From Auanema rhodensis (Eukaryota > Nematoda > Chromadorea > Rhabditida > Rhabditidae): a stretch of 64,000 nucleotides of DNA. This document shows, piece by piece, positions 9,915 to 24,278 of the stretch. Position numbers and translations under genes: made by a program. The notes beneath the pieces were generated by a model. That model was not told where the DNA came from, searched no databases, and saw nothing but the letters and a program-made list of their open reading frames with translations. The stretch is taken from NCBI GenBank assembly GCA_964057225.1, contig OZ059900.1, positions 18,553,638 to 18,617,637 of the forward strand. The letters are read 5' to 3'. Numbering within the stretch: the first letter of the stretch is position 1; each line of letters starts with the position of its first letter.

Positions 9915-12900
9915 GGGCACGCCCCTTATGGCTAATATTGATTAAATCGATTTTTGTTCATATGAGTCGTCAAATGCAACGAATTTCAGCGTGTTACATA
10001 CTAAAATGAAGCATTTTACATGCTGAACACTAGAAAAATACAAAAACACAGTATTTCCCATGAGAAATATTTTATTATGCTGGAAAACCAGTTTTTGGAA
10101 ATTTCGCTGTAAACAAGGTTTTGACTTACGATTTCATGTGTTCAAACTCATGTAATGTCAATGAAACCTAGCTCAAAATTGTTCGTACAACGTCTAGTTC
10201 CACTTTCACGACAAAAAAACAGGGGTTAGAAAATTAAGGAAATTAGCATATTCTGAGGGCACGCCCCTTATGGCTAATATTGATTAAATCGATTTTTGTT
10301 CATATGAGTCGTCAAATGCAACGAATTTCAGCGTGTTACATACTAAAATGAAGCATTTTACATGCTAAACACTAGAAAAATACAAAAACACAGTATTTCC
10401 CATGAGAAATATTTTATTATGCTGGAAAACCAGTTTTTGGAAATTTCGCTGTAAACAAAGTTTTGACTTACGATTTCATGTGTTCAAACTCATGCAATGT
10501 CAATGAAACCTAGCTCAAAATTGTTTGTACAACGTCTAGTTCCACTTTCACGACAAAAAAACAGGGGTTAGAAAATTAAGGAAATTAGCATATTCTGAGG
10601 GCACGCCCCTTATGGCTAATATTGATTAAATCGATTTTTGTTCATATGAGTCGTCAAATGCAACGAATTTCAGCGTGTTACATACTAAAATGAAGCATTT
10701 TACATGCTGAACACTAGAAAAATACAAAAACACAGTATTTCCTATGAGAAATATTTTATTATGCTGGAAAACCAGTTTTTGGAAATTTCGCTGTAAACAA
10801 AGTTTTGACTTACGATTTCATGTGTTCAAACTCATGCAATGTCAATGAAACCTAGCTCAAAATTGTTTGTACAACGTCTAGTTCCACTTTCACGACAAAA
10901 AAACAGGGGTTAGAAAATTAAGGAAATTAGCATATTCTGAGGGCACGCCCCTTATGGCTAATATTGATTAAATCGATTTTTGTTCATATGAGTCGTCAAA
11001 TGCAACGAATTTCAGCGTGTTACATACTAAAATGAAGCATTTTACATGCTGAACACTAGAAAAATACAAAAACACAGTATTTCCCATGAGAAATATTTTA
11101 TTATGCTGGAAAACCAGTTTTTGGAAATTTCGCTGTAAACAAGGTTTTGACTTACGATTTCATGTGTTCAAACTCATGTAATGTCAATGAAACCTAGCTC
11201 AAAATTGTTCGTACAACGTCTAGTTCCACTTTCACGACAAAAAAACAGGGGTTAGAAAATTAAGGAAATTAGCATATTCTGAGGGCACGCCCCTTATGGC
11301 TAATATTGATTAAATCGATTTTTGTTCATATGAGTCGTCAAATGCAACGAATTTCAGCGTGTTACATACTAAAATGAAGCATTTTACATGCTAAACACTA
11401 GAAAAATACAAAAACACAGTATTTCCCATGAGAAATATTTTATTATGCTGGAAAACCAGTTTTTGGAAATTTCGCTGTAAACAAAGTTTTGACTTACGAT
11501 TTCATGTGTTCAAACTCATGCAATGTCAATGAAACCTAGCTCAAAATTGTTTGTACAACGTCTAGTTCCACTTTCACGACAAAAAAACAGGGGTTAGAAA
11601 ATTAAGGAAATTAGCATATTCTGAGGGCACGCCCCTTATGGCTAATATTGATTAAATCGATTTTTGTTCATATGAGTCGTCAAATGCAACGAATTTCAGC
11701 GTGTTACATACTAAAATGAAGCATTTTACATGCTGAACACTAGAAAAATACAAAAACACAGTATTTCCTATGAGAAATATTTTATTATGCTGGAAAACCA
11801 GTTTTTGGAAATTTCGCTGTAAACAAAGTTTTGACTTACGATTTCATGTGTTCAAACTCATGCAATGTCAATGAAACCTAGCTCAAAATTGTTTGTACAA
11901 CGTCTAGTTCCACTTTCACGACAAAAAAACAGGGGTTAGAAAATTAAGGAAATTAGCATATTCTGAGGGCACGCCCCTTATGGCTAATATTGATTAAATC
12001 GATTTTTGTTCATATGAGTCGTCAAATGCAACGAATTTCAGCGTGTTACATACTAAAATGAAGCATTTTACATGCTGAACACTAGAAAAATACAAAAACA
12101 CAGTATTTCCCATGAGAAATATTTTATTATGCTGGAAAACCAGTTTTTGGAAATTTCGCTGTAAACAAGGTTTTGACTTACGATTTCATGTGTTCAAACT
12201 CATGCAATGTCAATGAAACCTAGCTCAAAATTGTTCGTACAACGTCTAGTTCCACTTTCACGACAAAAAAACAGGGGTTAGAAAATTAAGGAAATTAGCA
12301 TATTCTGAGGGCACGCCCCTTATGGCTAATATTGATTAAATCGATTTTTGTTCATATGAGTCGTCAAATGCAACGAATTTCAGCGTGTTACATACTAAAA
12401 TGAAGCATTTTACATGCTGAACACTAGAAAAATACAAAAACACAGTATTTCCCATGAGAAATATTTTATTATGCTGGAAAACCAGTTTTTGGAAATTTCG
12501 CTGTAAACAAGGTTTTGACTTACGATTTCATGTGTTCAAACTCATGTAATGTCAATGAAACCTAGCTCAAAATTGTTCGTACAACGTCTAGTTCCACTTT
12601 CACGACAAAAAAACAGGGGTTAGAAAATTAAGGAAATTAGCATATTCTGAGGGCACGCCCCTTATGGCTAATATTGATTAAATCGATTTTTGTTCATATG
12701 AGTCGTCAAATGCAACGAATTTCAGCGTCTTACATACTAAAATGAAGCATTTTACATGCTAAACACTAGAAAAATACAAAAACACAGTATTTCCCATGAG
12801 AAATATTTTATTATGCTGGAAAACCAGTTTTTGGAAATTTCGCTGTAAACAAAGTTTTGACTTACGATTTCATGTGTTCAAACTCATGCAATGTCAATGA

Positions 12901-14018
12901 AACCTAGCTCAAAATTGTTTGTACAACGTCTAGTTCCACTTTCACGACAAAAAAACAGGGGTTAGAAAATTAAGGAAATTAGCATATTCTGAGGGCACGC
13001 CCCTTATGGCTAATATTGATTAAATCGATTTTTGTTCATATGAGTCGTCAAATGCAACGAATTTCAGCGTGTTACATACTAAAATGAAGCATTTTACATG
13101 CTGAACACTAGAAAAATACAAAAACACAGTATTTCCTATGAGAAATATTTTATTATGCTGGAAAACCAGTTTTTGGAAATTTCGCTGTAAACAAGGTTTT
13201 GACTTACGATTTCATGTGTTCAAACTCATGCAATGTCAATGAAACCTAGCTCAAAATTGTTCGTACAACGTCTAGTTCCACTTTCACGACAAAAAAACAG
13301 GGGTTAGAAAATTAAGGAAATTAGCATATTCTGAGGGCACGCCCCTTATGGCTAATATTGATTAAATCGATTTTTGTTCATATGAGTCGTCAAATGCAAC
13401 GAATTTCAGCGTGTTACATACTAAAATGAAGCATTTTACATGCTGAACACTAGAAAAATACAAAAACACAGTATTTCCCATGAGAAATATTTTATTATGC
13501 TGGAAAACCAGTTTTTGGAAATTTCGCTGTAAACAAGGTTTTGACTTACGATTTCATGTGTTCAAACTCATGTAATGTCAATGAAACCTAGCTCAAAATT
13601 GTTCGTACAACGTCTAGTTCCACTTTCACGACAAAAAAACAGGGGTTAGAAAATTAAGGAAATTAGCATATTCTGAGGGCACGCCCCTTATGGCTAATAT
13701 TGATTAAATCGATTTTTGTTCATATGAGTCGTCAAATGCAACGAATTTCAGCGTGTTACATACTAAAATGAAGCATTTTACATGCTGAACACTAGAAAAA
13801 TACAAAAACACAGTATTTCCCATGAGAAATATTTTATTATGCTGGAAAACCAGTTTTTGGAAATTTCGCTGTAAACAAGGTTTTGACTTACGATTTCATG
13901 TGTTCAAACTCATGCAATGTCAATGAAACCTAGCTCAAAATTGTTCGTACAACGTCTAGTTCCACTTTCACGACAAAAAAACAGGGGTTAGAAAATTAAG
14001 GAAATTAGCATATTCTGA
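9915..14018. repeat. Twelve-monomer block, left copy (m30-m41), 4104 bp
   Basis: Built from the three-monomer unit [CATGTAATG] [TGCTAAAC, ACAAAG, TTGTTTG] [TTTCCTATG] at 9915-10940, 10941-11966 and 12309-13334, with a consensus monomer at 11967 between the second and third units, and closing with CATGTAATG and consensus copies. The third unit is marked by GCGTCT (offset 79 G to C), found only here and in the copy at 17781. The TTTCCTATG members of units one and two also carry ACAAAG and TTGTTTG, while that of unit three does not. The block is repeated at 15045-19148 with no difference that I could see. Confidence 0.9.
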
Positions 14019-15044
14019 GGGCACGCCCCTTATGGCTAATATTGATTAAATCGATTTTTGTTCATATGAGTCGTCAAATGCAACGAATTTCAGCGTGTTA
14101 CATACTAAAATGAAGCATTTTACATGCTGAACACTAGATGAATACAAAAACACAGTATTTCCCATGAGAAATATTTTATTATGCTGGAAAACCAGTTTTT
14201 GGAAATTTCGCTGTAAACAAGGTTTTGACTTACGATTTCATGTGTTCAAACTCATGCAATGTCAATGAAACCTAGCTCAAAATTGTTCGTACAACGTCTA
14301 GTTCCACTTTCACGACAAAAAAACAGGGATTAGAAAATTAAGGAAATTAGCATATTCTGAGGGCACGCCCCTTATGGCTAATATTGATTAAATCGATTTT
14401 TGTTCATATGAGTCGTCAAATGCAACGAATTTCAGCGTGTTACATACTAAAATAAAGCATTTTACATGCTGAACACTAGAAGAATACAAAAACACAGTAT
14501 TTCCCATGAGAAATATTTTATTATGCTGGAAAACCAGTTTTTGGAAATTTCGCTGTAAACAAGGTTTTGACTTACGATTTCATGTGTTCAAACTCATGCA
14601 ATGTCAATGAAACCTAGCTCAAAATTGTTCGTACAACGTCTAGTTCCACTTTCACGACAAAAAAACAGGGGTTAGAAAATTAAGGAAATTAGCATATTCT
14701 GAGGGCACGCCCCTTATGGCTAATATTGATTAAATCGATTTTTGTTCATATGAGTCGTCAAATGCAACGAATTTCAGCGTGTTACATACTAAAATGAAGC
14801 ATTTTACATGCTGAACACTAGAAGAATACAAAAACACAGTATTTCCCATGAGAAATATTTTATTATGCTGGAAAACCAGTTTTTGGAAATTTCGCTGTAA
14901 ACAAGGTTTTGACTTACGATTTCATGTGTTCAAACTCATGCAATGTCAATGAAACCTAGCTCAAAATTGTTCGTACAACGTCTAGTTCCACTTTCACGAC
15001 AAAAAAACAGGGGTTAGAAAATTAAGGAAATTAGCATATTCTGA
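14019..15044. repeat. Three-monomer block of right-half type (m42-m44)
   Basis: m42 has AGATGAATA and GGGATTAG, m43 has AAAATAAAG with AGAAGAATA, m44 has AGAAGAATA. This exact order otherwise occurs only far to the right, at 46163-47188 and 48215-49240. None of the neighbours within about 4 kb on either side carries these variants. The block sits exactly between the two copies of the 12-monomer repeat. It looks like a segment exchanged in register from the right-hand family, or a remnant of an older arrangement. Confidence 0.85.
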
Positions 15045-18000
15045 GGGCACGCCCCTTATGGCTAATATTGATTAAATCGATTTTTGTTCATATGAGTCGT
15101 CAAATGCAACGAATTTCAGCGTGTTACATACTAAAATGAAGCATTTTACATGCTGAACACTAGAAAAATACAAAAACACAGTATTTCCCATGAGAAATAT
15201 TTTATTATGCTGGAAAACCAGTTTTTGGAAATTTCGCTGTAAACAAGGTTTTGACTTACGATTTCATGTGTTCAAACTCATGTAATGTCAATGAAACCTA
15301 GCTCAAAATTGTTCGTACAACGTCTAGTTCCACTTTCACGACAAAAAAACAGGGGTTAGAAAATTAAGGAAATTAGCATATTCTGAGGGCACGCCCCTTA
15401 TGGCTAATATTGATTAAATCGATTTTTGTTCATATGAGTCGTCAAATGCAACGAATTTCAGCGTGTTACATACTAAAATGAAGCATTTTACATGCTAAAC
15501 ACTAGAAAAATACAAAAACACAGTATTTCCCATGAGAAATATTTTATTATGCTGGAAAACCAGTTTTTGGAAATTTCGCTGTAAACAAAGTTTTGACTTA
15601 CGATTTCATGTGTTCAAACTCATGCAATGTCAATGAAACCTAGCTCAAAATTGTTTGTACAACGTCTAGTTCCACTTTCACGACAAAAAAACAGGGGTTA
15701 GAAAATTAAGGAAATTAGCATATTCTGAGGGCACGCCCCTTATGGCTAATATTGATTAAATCGATTTTTGTTCATATGAGTCGTCAAATGCAACGAATTT
15801 CAGCGTGTTACATACTAAAATGAAGCATTTTACATGCTGAACACTAGAAAAATACAAAAACACAGTATTTCCTATGAGAAATATTTTATTATGCTGGAAA
15901 ACCAGTTTTTGGAAATTTCGCTGTAAACAAAGTTTTGACTTACGATTTCATGTGTTCAAACTCATGCAATGTCAATGAAACCTAGCTCAAAATTGTTTGT
16001 ACAACGTCTAGTTCCACTTTCACGACAAAAAAACAGGGGTTAGAAAATTAAGGAAATTAGCATATTCTGAGGGCACGCCCCTTATGGCTAATATTGATTA
16101 AATCGATTTTTGTTCATATGAGTCGTCAAATGCAACGAATTTCAGCGTGTTACATACTAAAATGAAGCATTTTACATGCTGAACACTAGAAAAATACAAA
16201 AACACAGTATTTCCCATGAGAAATATTTTATTATGCTGGAAAACCAGTTTTTGGAAATTTCGCTGTAAACAAGGTTTTGACTTACGATTTCATGTGTTCA
16301 AACTCATGTAATGTCAATGAAACCTAGCTCAAAATTGTTCGTACAACGTCTAGTTCCACTTTCACGACAAAAAAACAGGGGTTAGAAAATTAAGGAAATT
16401 AGCATATTCTGAGGGCACGCCCCTTATGGCTAATATTGATTAAATCGATTTTTGTTCATATGAGTCGTCAAATGCAACGAATTTCAGCGTGTTACATACT
16501 AAAATGAAGCATTTTACATGCTAAACACTAGAAAAATACAAAAACACAGTATTTCCCATGAGAAATATTTTATTATGCTGGAAAACCAGTTTTTGGAAAT
16601 TTCGCTGTAAACAAAGTTTTGACTTACGATTTCATGTGTTCAAACTCATGCAATGTCAATGAAACCTAGCTCAAAATTGTTTGTACAACGTCTAGTTCCA
16701 CTTTCACGACAAAAAAACAGGGGTTAGAAAATTAAGGAAATTAGCATATTCTGAGGGCACGCCCCTTATGGCTAATATTGATTAAATCGATTTTTGTTCA
16801 TATGAGTCGTCAAATGCAACGAATTTCAGCGTGTTACATACTAAAATGAAGCATTTTACATGCTGAACACTAGAAAAATACAAAAACACAGTATTTCCTA
16901 TGAGAAATATTTTATTATGCTGGAAAACCAGTTTTTGGAAATTTCGCTGTAAACAAAGTTTTGACTTACGATTTCATGTGTTCAAACTCATGCAATGTCA
17001 ATGAAACCTAGCTCAAAATTGTTTGTACAACGTCTAGTTCCACTTTCACGACAAAAAAACAGGGGTTAGAAAATTAAGGAAATTAGCATATTCTGAGGGC
17101 ACGCCCCTTATGGCTAATATTGATTAAATCGATTTTTGTTCATATGAGTCGTCAAATGCAACGAATTTCAGCGTGTTACATACTAAAATGAAGCATTTTA
17201 CATGCTGAACACTAGAAAAATACAAAAACACAGTATTTCCCATGAGAAATATTTTATTATGCTGGAAAACCAGTTTTTGGAAATTTCGCTGTAAACAAGG
17301 TTTTGACTTACGATTTCATGTGTTCAAACTCATGCAATGTCAATGAAACCTAGCTCAAAATTGTTCGTACAACGTCTAGTTCCACTTTCACGACAAAAAA
17401 ACAGGGGTTAGAAAATTAAGGAAATTAGCATATTCTGAGGGCACGCCCCTTATGGCTAATATTGATTAAATCGATTTTTGTTCATATGAGTCGTCAAATG
17501 CAACGAATTTCAGCGTGTTACATACTAAAATGAAGCATTTTACATGCTGAACACTAGAAAAATACAAAAACACAGTATTTCCCATGAGAAATATTTTATT
17601 ATGCTGGAAAACCAGTTTTTGGAAATTTCGCTGTAAACAAGGTTTTGACTTACGATTTCATGTGTTCAAACTCATGTAATGTCAATGAAACCTAGCTCAA
17701 AATTGTTCGTACAACGTCTAGTTCCACTTTCACGACAAAAAAACAGGGGTTAGAAAATTAAGGAAATTAGCATATTCTGAGGGCACGCCCCTTATGGCTA
17801 ATATTGATTAAATCGATTTTTGTTCATATGAGTCGTCAAATGCAACGAATTTCAGCGTCTTACATACTAAAATGAAGCATTTTACATGCTAAACACTAGA
17901 AAAATACAAAAACACAGTATTTCCCATGAGAAATATTTTATTATGCTGGAAAACCAGTTTTTGGAAATTTCGCTGTAAACAAAGTTTTGACTTACGATTT

Positions 18001-19148
18001 CATGTGTTCAAACTCATGCAATGTCAATGAAACCTAGCTCAAAATTGTTTGTACAACGTCTAGTTCCACTTTCACGACAAAAAAACAGGGGTTAGAAAAT
18101 TAAGGAAATTAGCATATTCTGAGGGCACGCCCCTTATGGCTAATATTGATTAAATCGATTTTTGTTCATATGAGTCGTCAAATGCAACGAATTTCAGCGT
18201 GTTACATACTAAAATGAAGCATTTTACATGCTGAACACTAGAAAAATACAAAAACACAGTATTTCCTATGAGAAATATTTTATTATGCTGGAAAACCAGT
18301 TTTTGGAAATTTCGCTGTAAACAAGGTTTTGACTTACGATTTCATGTGTTCAAACTCATGCAATGTCAATGAAACCTAGCTCAAAATTGTTCGTACAACG
18401 TCTAGTTCCACTTTCACGACAAAAAAACAGGGGTTAGAAAATTAAGGAAATTAGCATATTCTGAGGGCACGCCCCTTATGGCTAATATTGATTAAATCGA
18501 TTTTTGTTCATATGAGTCGTCAAATGCAACGAATTTCAGCGTGTTACATACTAAAATGAAGCATTTTACATGCTGAACACTAGAAAAATACAAAAACACA
18601 GTATTTCCCATGAGAAATATTTTATTATGCTGGAAAACCAGTTTTTGGAAATTTCGCTGTAAACAAGGTTTTGACTTACGATTTCATGTGTTCAAACTCA
18701 TGTAATGTCAATGAAACCTAGCTCAAAATTGTTCGTACAACGTCTAGTTCCACTTTCACGACAAAAAAACAGGGGTTAGAAAATTAAGGAAATTAGCATA
18801 TTCTGAGGGCACGCCCCTTATGGCTAATATTGATTAAATCGATTTTTGTTCATATGAGTCGTCAAATGCAACGAATTTCAGCGTGTTACATACTAAAATG
18901 AAGCATTTTACATGCTGAACACTAGAAAAATACAAAAACACAGTATTTCCCATGAGAAATATTTTATTATGCTGGAAAACCAGTTTTTGGAAATTTCGCT
19001 GTAAACAAGGTTTTGACTTACGATTTCATGTGTTCAAACTCATGCAATGTCAATGAAACCTAGCTCAAAATTGTTCGTACAACGTCTAGTTCCACTTTCA
19101 CGACAAAAAAACAGGGGTTAGAAAATTAAGGAAATTAGCATATTCTGA
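15045..19148. repeat. Twelve-monomer block, right copy (m45-m56), 4104 bp
   Basis: Same variant order as 9915-14018, shifted by exactly 5130 bp (15 monomers), including GCGTCT in the ninth monomer (17781). Apparent identity over about 4.1 kb makes this one of the youngest large events in the window, or a product of recent conversion. Confidence 0.9.
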
Positions 19149-20858
19149 GGGCACGCCCCTTATGGCTAATATTGATTAAATCGATTTTTGTTCATATGAG
19201 TCGTCAAATGCAACGAATTTCAGCGTGTTACATACTAAAATGAAGCATTTTACATGCTGAACACTAGAAAAATACAAAAACACAGTATTTCCCATGAGAA
19301 ATATTTTATTATGCTGGAAAACCAGTTTTTGGAAATTTCGCTGTAAACAAGGTTTTGACTTACGATTTCATGTGTTCAAACTCATGCAATGTCAATGAAA
19401 CCTAGCTCAAAATTGTTCGTACAACGTCTAGTTCCACTTTCACGACAAAAAAACAAGGGTTAGAAAATTAAGGAAATTAGCATATTCTGAGGGCACGCCC
19501 CTTATGGCTAATATTGATTAAATCGATTTTTGTTCATATGAGTCGTCAAATGCAACGAATTTCAGCGTGTTACATACTAAAATGAAGCATTTTACATGCT
19601 GAACACTAGAAAAATACAAAAACACAGTATTTCCCATGAGAAATATTTTATTATGCTGGAAAACCAGTTTTTGGAAATTTCGCTGTAAACAAGGTTTTGA
19701 CTTACGATTTCATGTGTTCAAACTCATGCAATGTCAATGAAACCTAGCTCAAAATTGTTCGTACAACGTCTAGTTCCACTTTCACGACAAAAAAACAGGG
19801 GTTAGAAAACTAAGGAAATTAGCATATTCTGAGGGCACGCCCCTTATGGCTAATATTGATTAAATCGATTTTTGTTCATATGAGTCGTCAAATGCAACGA
19901 ATTTCAGCGTGTTACATACTAAAATGAAGCATTTTACATGCTGAACACTAGAAAAATACAAAAACACAGTATTTCCCATGAGAAATATTTTATTATGCTG
20001 GAAAACCAGTTTTTGGAAATTTCGCTGTAAACAAGGTTTTGACTTACGATTTCATGTGTTCAAACTCATGCAATGTCAATGAAACCTAGCTCAAAATTGT
20101 TTGTACAACGTCTAGTTCCACTTTCACGACAAAAAAACAGGGGTTAGAAAATTAAGGAAATTAGCATATTCTGAGGGCACGCCCCTTATGGCTAATATTG
20201 ATTAAATCGATTTTTGTTCATATGAGTCGTCAAATGCAACGAATTTCAGCGTGTTACATACTAAAATGAAGCATTTTACATGCTGAACACTAGAAAAATA
20301 CAAAAACACAGTATTTCCCATGAGAAATATTTTATTATGCTGGAAAACCAGTTTTTGGAAATTTCGCTGTAAACAAGGTTTTGACTTACGATTTCATGTG
20401 TTCAAACTCATGCACTGTCAATGAAACCTAGCTCAAAATTGTTCGTACAACGTCTAGTTCCACTTTCACGACAAAAAAACAGGGGTTAGAAAATTAAGGA
20501 AATTAGCATATTCTGAGGGCACGCCCCTTATGGCTAATATTGATTAAATCGATTTTTGTTCATATGAGTCGTCAAATGCAACGAATTTCAGCGTGTTACA
20601 TACTAAAATGAAGCATTTTACATGCTGAACACTAGAAAAATACAAAAACACAGTATTTCCTATGAGAAATATTTTATTATGCTGGAAAACCAGTTTTTGG
20701 AAATTTCGCTGTAAACAAGGTTTTGACTTACGATTTCATGTGTTCAAACTCATGCAATGTCAATGAAACCTAGCTCAAAATTGTTCGTACAACGTCTAGT
20801 TCCACTTTCACGACAAAAAAACAGGGGTTAGAAAATTAAGGAAATTAGCATATTCTGA
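19149..20858. repeat. Five-monomer block (m57-m61)
   Basis: Order: CAAGGG with full A7; AAAACTAAGG; TTGTTTG; CATGCACTG; TTTCCTATG. The first four recur in the same order at 25647-27014 and 28041-29408, where the second also carries AGTTTCAC (offset 286), so this copy represents the state before that change. Confidence 0.78.
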
Positions 20859-21542
20859 GGGCACGCCCCTTATGGCTAATATTGATTAAATCGATTTTTG
20901 TTCATATGAGTCGTCAAATGCAACGAATTTCAGCGTGTTACATACTAAAATGAAGCATTTTACATGCTGAACACTAGAAAAATACAAAAACACAGTATTT
21001 CCCATGAGAAATATTTTATTATGCTGGAAAACCAGTTTTTGGAAATTTCGCTGTAAACAAGGTTTTGACTTACGATTTCATGTGTTCAAACTCATGCAAT
21101 GTCAATGAAACCTAGCTCAAAATTGTTCGTACAACGTCTAGTTCCACTTTCACGACAAAAAAACAGGGGTTAGAAAATTAAGGAAATTAGCATATTCTGA
21201 GGGCACGCCCCTTATGGCTAATATTGATTAAATCGATTTTTGTTCATATGAGTCGTCAAATGCAACGAATTTCAGCGTGTTACATACTAAAATGAAGCAT
21301 TTTACATGCTGAACACTAGAAAAATACAAAAACACAGTATTTCCCATGAGAAATATTTTATTATGCTGGAAAACCAGTTTTTGGAAATTTCGCTGTAAAC
21401 AAGGTTTTGACTTACGATTTCATGTGTTCAAACTCATGCAATGTCAATGAAACCTAGCTCAAAATTGTTCGTACAACGTCTAGTTCCACTTTCACGACAA
21501 AAAAACAGGGGTTAGAAAATTAAGGAAATTAGCATATTCTGA
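20859..21542. repeat. Two consensus monomers (m62-m63)
   Basis: Both copies match the consensus at all diagnostic sites. They separate the five-monomer block from the three-monomer repeats at 21543. Confidence 0.8.
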
Positions 21543-23936
21543 GGGCACGCCCCTTATGGCTAATATTGATTAAATCGATTTTTGTTCATATGAGTCGTCA
21601 AATGCAACGAATTTCAGCGTGTTACATACTAAAATGAAGCATTTTACATGCTGAACACTAGAAAAATACAAAAACACAGTATTTCCCATGAGAAATATTT
21701 TATTATGCTGGAAAACCAGTTTTTGGAAATTTCGCTGTAAACAAGGTTTTGACTTACGATTTCATGTGTTCAAACTCATGTAATGTCAATGAAACCTAGC
21801 TCAAAATTGTTCGTACAACGTCTAGTTCCACTTTCACGACAAAAAAACAGGGGTTAGAAAATTAAGGAAATTAGCATATTCTGAGGGCACGCCCCTTATG
21901 GCTAATATTGATTAAATCGATTTTTGTTCATATGAGTCGTCAAATGCAACGAATTTCAGCGTGTTACATACTAAAATGAAGCATTTTACATGCTAAACAC
22001 TAGAAAAATACAAAAACACAGTATTTCCCATGAGAAATATTTTATTATGCTGGAAAACCAGTTTTTGGAAATTTCGCTGTAAACAAAGTTTTGACTTACG
22101 ATTTCATGTGTTCAAACTCATGCAATGTCAATGAAACCTAGCTCAAAATTGTTTGTACAACGTCTAGTTCCACTTTCACGACAAAAAAACAGGGGTTAGA
22201 AAATTAAGGAAATTAGCATATTCTGAGGGCACGCCCCTTATGGCTAATATTGATTAAATCGATTTTTGTTCATATGAGTCGTCAAATGCAACGAATTTCA
22301 GCGTGTTACATACTAAAATGAAGCATTTTACATGCTGAACACTAGAAAAATACAAAAACACAGTATTTCCTATGAGAAATATTTTATTATGCTGGAAAAC
22401 CAGTTTTTGGAAATTTCGCTGTAAACAAGGTTTTGACTTACGATTTCATGTGTTCAAACTCATGCAATGTCAGTGAAACCTAGCTCAAAATTGTTCGTAC
22501 AACGTCTAGTTCCACTTTCACGACAAAAAAACAGGGGTTAGAAAATTAAGGAAATTAGCATATTCTGAGGGCACGCCCCTTATGGCTAATATTGATTAAA
22601 TCGATTTTTGTTCATATGAGTCGTCAAATGCAACGAATTTCAGCGTGTTACATACTAAAATGAAGCATTTTACATGCTGAACACTAGAAAAATACAAAAA
22701 CACAGTATTTCCCATGAGAAATATTTTATTATGCTGGAAAACCAGTTTTTGGAAATTTCGCTGTAAACAAGGTTTTGACTTACGATTTCATGTGTTCAAA
22801 CTCATGCAATGTCAATGAAACCTAGCTCAAAATTGTTCGTACAACGTCTAGTTCCACTTTCACGACAAAAAAACAGGGGTTAGAAAATTAAGGAAATTAG
22901 CATATTCTGAGGGCACGCCCCTTATGGCTAATATTGATTAAATCGATTTTTGTTCATATGAGTCGTCAAATGCAACGAATTTCAGCGTGTTACATACTAA
23001 AATGAAGCATTTTACATGCTAAACACTAGAAAAATACAAAAACACAGTATTTCCCATGAGAAATATTTTATTATGCTGGAAAACCAGTTTTTGGAAATTT
23101 CGCTGTAAACAAAGTTTTGACTTACGATTTCATGTGTTCAAACTCATGCAATGTCAATGAAACCTAGCTCAAAATTGTTTGTACAACGTCTAGTTCCACT
23201 TTCACGACAAAAAAACAGGGGTTAGAAAATTAAGGAAATTAGCATATTCTGAGGGCACGCCCCTTATGGCTAATATTGATTAAATCGATTTTTGTTCATA
23301 TGAGTCGTCAAATGCAACGAATTTCAGCGTGTTACATACTAAAATGAAGCATTTTACATGCTGAACACTAGAAAAATACAAAAACACAGTATTTCCTATG
23401 AGAAATATTTTATTATGCTGGAAAACCAGTTTTTGGAAATTTCGCTGTAAACAAGGTTTTGACTTACGATTTCATGTGTTCAAACTCATGCAATGTCAGT
23501 GAAACCTAGCTCAAAATTGTTCGTACAACGTCTAGTTCCACTTTCACGACAAAAAAACAGGGGTTAGAAAATTAAGGAAATTAGCATATTCTGAGGGCAC
23601 GCCCCTTATGGCTAATATTGATTAAATCGATTTTTGTTCATATGAGTCGTCAAATGCAACGAATTTCAGCGTGTTACATACTAAAATGAAGCATTTTACA
23701 TGCTGAACACTAGAAAAATACAAAAACACAGTATTTCCCATGAGAAATATTTTATTATGCTGGAAAACCAGTTTTTGGAAATTTCGCTGTAAACAAGGTT
23801 TTGACTTACGATTTCATGTGTTCAAACTCATGCAATGTCAATGAAACCTAGCTCAAAATTGTTCGTACAACGTCTAGTTCCACTTTCACGACAAAAAAAC
23901 AGGGGTTAGAAAATTAAGGAAATTAGCATATTCTGA
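21543..23936. repeat. Tandem three-monomer units (m64-m70)
   Basis: m65-m67 (21885-22910) and m68-m70 (22911-23936) are a direct 1026 bp duplication: [TGCTAAAC, ACAAAG, TTGTTTG] [TTTCCTATG, GTCAGTG] [consensus]. GTCAGTG (offset 247 A to G) is found only in m66 and m69, so this duplication is recent. The unit resembles that of the 12-monomer blocks, but the CATGTAATG member is present only once (21543). Confidence 0.87.
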
Positions 23937-24278
23937 GGGCACGCCCCTTATGGCTAATATTGATTAAATCGATTTTTGTTCATATGAGTCGTCAAATGCA
24001 ACGAATTTCAGCGTGTTACATACTAAAATGAAGCATTTTACATGCTGAACACTAGAAAAATACAAAAACACAGTATTTCCCATGAGAAATATTTTATTAT
24101 GCTGGAAAACCAGTTTTTGGAAATTTCGCTGTAAACAAGGTTTTGACTTACGATTTCATGTGTTCAAACTCATGCAATGTCAATGAAACCTAGCTCAAAA
24201 TTGTTCGTACAACGTCTAGTTCCACTTTCACGACAAAAAAACAGGGGTTAGAAAATTAAGGAAATTAGCATATTCTGA

